Assembly (NCBI GenBank): GCA_910588595.1
Contig: CAJUQU010000198.1
Coordinates: 1 to 7,294, forward strand
Direction: 5' to 3'
Source of the DNA: an uncultured Lachnospiraceae bacterium
GTDB taxonomy: Bacteria; Bacillota_A; Clostridia; Lachnospirales; Lachnospiraceae
Length of the DNA: 7,294 bases
Position 1 is the first letter of the stretch. Every line of letters begins with the position of its first letter. The notes beneath the pieces were generated by a model. It saw only the letters and a program-made list of their open reading frames with translations, did not search any database and was not told where the DNA came from. Of this stretch, positions 5,734 through 7,294 are shown piece after piece. The position numbers were made by a program, and so were the translations under genes.

Positions 5734-6336
5734 ATGGGATTATTTTTACAGGTCCTGGTCATGCCAGGGTGTAAGGAAGCGGAGGCAAGGGCTGCGGTAG
5801 AGACAGTTGCGGAAAAGTATTCATGCTCATTTGATGCGTTGGAAAGCGGAGAGCCCATAGTGGATGAGGACATTATCATCTCGGAGCTGATTCCGGATGA
5901 ATGTCAGTATGTGGAGTCTGCTGGCGGTGTTAGTATTTTGATCAATGACAGCTGCATCGGTTATGATTCACTGGCAAAAGTGGTGTCCGGAGAGTCTGGG
6001 AAGGTAGTTTTGCTTTTGTATATATATGACGGGGATTACTGGGGGTATGAACTGTACGATAAGGGGGCGTTCACTGACCAGTTCAATCCGGTACCGGATT
6101 ATTTTGATCAAGTGTCTGAGGAAGATCTGAAGAAGTCAGAGGGGAATGCGCAGATCATTGCATCGTATTTTCATGTAGAGCAGGCTTCTATTGAGAAATA
6201 CCTTGTGCGCTGGTCAGAAGATACGATGGACGTAAAGGCTTATGAGGATGATGAGTTTGGATATGAAGACTGGCAGATGGCTGATTTTATGCGGAAGCTG
6301 GGATATCCGTACGATTTTGGCGAGGAGTGCGAGTAA
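5734..6336 (+). CDS. Highly acidic protein of unknown function
   Basis: The gene encodes 200 residues, of which by hand count 43 are Asp or Glu and 13 are Lys or Arg, so the protein should have a very low isoelectric point. There is no signal peptide or membrane segment. A small alpha/beta domain is suggested: a start FLQVLVMPG, beta-rich VSILI (66-70) and VVLLLYIYDGDYWGYELYD (91-109), then DQFNPVPDYF (115-124), a helical region, and an acidic tail (YEDDEFGYEDW, 170-180). The YELYD...DxFNPxPDYF pattern recalls small immunity-like or SMI1/KNR4-like cytosolic proteins, but I cannot assign it. The ATG at 5734 is preferred over the in-frame ATG at 5719 because GGAGG (5721-5725) sits 8 bp before it, whereas the earlier ATG has no ribosome site. 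It has its own promoter and lies 36 bp before the symporter gene, so the two may be co-transcribed. Confidence 0.82.
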   Translation: MGLFLQVLVMPGCKEAEARAAVETVAEKYSCSFDALESGEPIVDEDIIISELIPDECQYVESAGGVSILINDSCIGYDSLAKVVSGESGKVVLLLYIYDGDYWGYELYDKGAFTDQFNPVPDYFDQVSEEDLKKSEGNAQIIASYFHVEQASIEKYLVRWSEDTMDVKAYEDDEFGYEDWQMADFMRKLGYPYDFGEECE

Positions 6337-6340
6337 TAAT

Positions 6341-6357
6341 GGAAGGGGGAGGGGGGA
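6341..6357 (+). promoter_or_regulatory. G-rich leader with a distant ribosome site before the symporter gene
   Basis: Between the orphan's stop and the symporter ATG lies GGAAGGGGGAGGGGGGA, with runs of five and six G. The best ribosome-binding match (GGAGG, 6348-6352) is about 20 nt from the ATG at 6373; even the end of the G run is 16 nt away, which is unusually far. A stop codon in frame at 6367-6369 rules out any earlier start. AAGGG (6343-6347) can pair with CCCTT (6361-6365), and GGGA (6354-6357) lies against TCCC (6360-6363). Folding could hide the ribosome site or bring it closer to the start. Confidence 0.45.
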
Positions 6358-6372
6358 TTTCCCTTGTAGATC

Positions 6373-7251
6373 ATGAAAAAAGAAAAAAATAGAAATTCAT
6401 TTTCAGGTTCGATCGGCTTTGTACTGACAGCGGCAGGAAGCGCAGTCGGCTTGGGGAACATATGGCGCTTCCCGTATCTGGCGGCAAAGGACGGCGGCGG
6501 ACTGTATCTGGTGATCTATCTGATACTGGCACTTACATTCGGCTTTACGCTGTTGACCACAGAGATCGCTATAGGGAGAAAAACAAAACAAAGCCCGCTG
6601 ACAGCGTATGCCAGATTGCAGCCTAAGTGGGGCTTTCTAGGCGTGCTCGCATGTCTCGTGCCAGTCATTATCCTGCCGTATTACTGTGTGATCGGCGGCT
6701 GGGTGGTAAAATATTTTCTGGCATTTCTGACAGGAAGCGGCATAGCAGCATCCGAGGACGGCTATTTTACGGGGTTTATCACTGGCTCATGGCAGCCGAT
6801 CGCGCTGATGGCTGTATTTATGTTCATGGTGGCGTTTATCGTATTCCGCGGGATCAACAAGGGGATTGAATCGTCCTCTAAGGTTCTGATGCCTGTGCTG
6901 CTGCTGTTGGTGGTGGGGATCGCAGTCTTCTCCTTGACGATCCAGTACAAGGATGAATCGGGCGTGACAAGGACCGGGATGGAAGGATTTCGGATCTATG
7001 TGATCCCGGATCTTAGCGGAATGACAGTGAAAGGATTTTTCACAGTACTTCTGGACGCGATGGGACAACTGTTTTTCAGTCTCAGTGTCGCGATGGGGAT
7101 CATGGTTGCATATGGCTCTTATGTCAGGGATGACGCCAATCTGGTCAGATCGATCAACCAGATCGAATTGTTTGATACGGCGGTGGCGTTCCTGGCGGGG
7201 GTCATGATCATCCCGGCGGTATATACTTTCATGGGAAGAGAAGGAATGGCA
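6373..7251 (+). CDS. NSS-family Na+-dependent amino-acid symporter, 3' end missing
   Basis: The 293 genomic codons encode the N-terminal two-thirds of a neurotransmitter:sodium symporter (LeuT/MhsT/TnaT-like), an inner-membrane transporter that brings in amino acids with Na+. Transmembrane segment 1 carries GSAVGLGNIWRFPYLAAKDGGG (22-43); A24, N29 and R32 match LeuT A22, N27 and R30. E64 (TTEIAIGR) matches LeuT E62. Transmembrane segment 6 carries GQLFFSLSVAMG (231-242) with F235, S236 and S238 at the LeuT F253, T254 and S256 sites; S for T is conservative. The sequence ends around segment 7 (VAFLAGVMIIPAVYTFMG). Bacterial members are about 440-510 residues, so roughly 150 or more are missing. 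The remaining in-frame bases after 7251 encode RSEEHTSELQS, which is sequencing adapter, not protein. The substrate cannot be told from this; hydrophobic or aromatic amino acids are common for the family. Confidence 0.93.
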
Positions 7252-7294
7252 AGATCGGAAGAGCACACGTCTGAACTCCAGTCACTGACAACCA
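7252..7294 (+). other. Illumina TruSeq adapter contamination at contig end
   Basis: Bases 7252-7285 begin AGATCGGAAGAGCACACG and continue without mismatch through the 34-nt TruSeq read-1 adapter to CCAGTCAC. The final nine bases, TGACAACCA, fit an 8-nt i7 index (TGACAACC) plus the constant A that follows it. This is library sequence joined to the genome at 7251/7252 and should be trimmed. A spurious minus-strand reading frame starting at 7266 is created partly by it. Confidence 0.97.

Noticed and set aside
6787..7266. 159-codon minus-strand open frame opposite the symporter
   Set aside because: Its translation is His/Asp/Arg-rich with no known pattern, it begins inside adapter sequence, and the plus strand has clear NSS motifs.

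Overview
The window looks like one end-to-end metagenomic or draft contig from a Gram-positive Bacillota, most likely class Clostridia and probably Lachnospiraceae. This is inferred from purine-rich GGAGG-type ribosome sites, SigA-type promoters, moderate GC by eye, and the gene families present (a DUF6179-like protein, an AraM/EgsA-type dehydrogenase, a long ECF-like sigma factor next to an ABC exporter, and a bacterial Na+-coupled amino-acid transporter). There are no RNA genes, CRISPR arrays or insertion sequences that I can see.

Layout, left to right. (i) 1-78: last 25 codons of an unidentified gene. (ii) 132-971 (+): DUF6179-like protein of unknown function. (iii) 1008-2075 (-): sn-glycerol-1-phosphate dehydrogenase-like enzyme of the iron-containing alcohol dehydrogenase superfamily, convergent with the preceding gene. 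(iv) 2076-2317: divergent control region. It holds a clear SigA promoter firing left, a perfect 8+8 bp dyad over its -35 box, and further hairpin or palindrome elements before the gene to the right. (v) 2318-3946 (+) and 3963-5555 (+): a two-gene operon, 16 bp apart, of an unusually long sigma-70-family protein (ECF-like sigma2/sigma4, then a winged-helix-like segment and a large uncharacterised C-terminal region) and a complete ABC exporter half-transporter. A hairpin plus T-run ends it. (vi) 5634-6336 (+): a separately promoted gene for a very acidic orphan protein. (vii) 6373-7251 (+): 5' part of an NSS-family Na+:amino-acid symporter behind an unusual G-rich leader.

The last 43 bases (7252-7294) are not genomic. 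They read as the Illumina TruSeq read-1 adapter followed by what looks like an index, so the symporter gene is cut by an assembly artefact and its true C-terminus is unknown.

The most interesting candidate system is the sigma factor-ABC exporter pair. My inference is that the long C-terminal region senses a signal or target DNA and controls expression of the exporter and of itself. The exporter's substrate is not encoded in the window, and nothing in the sequence identifies it.
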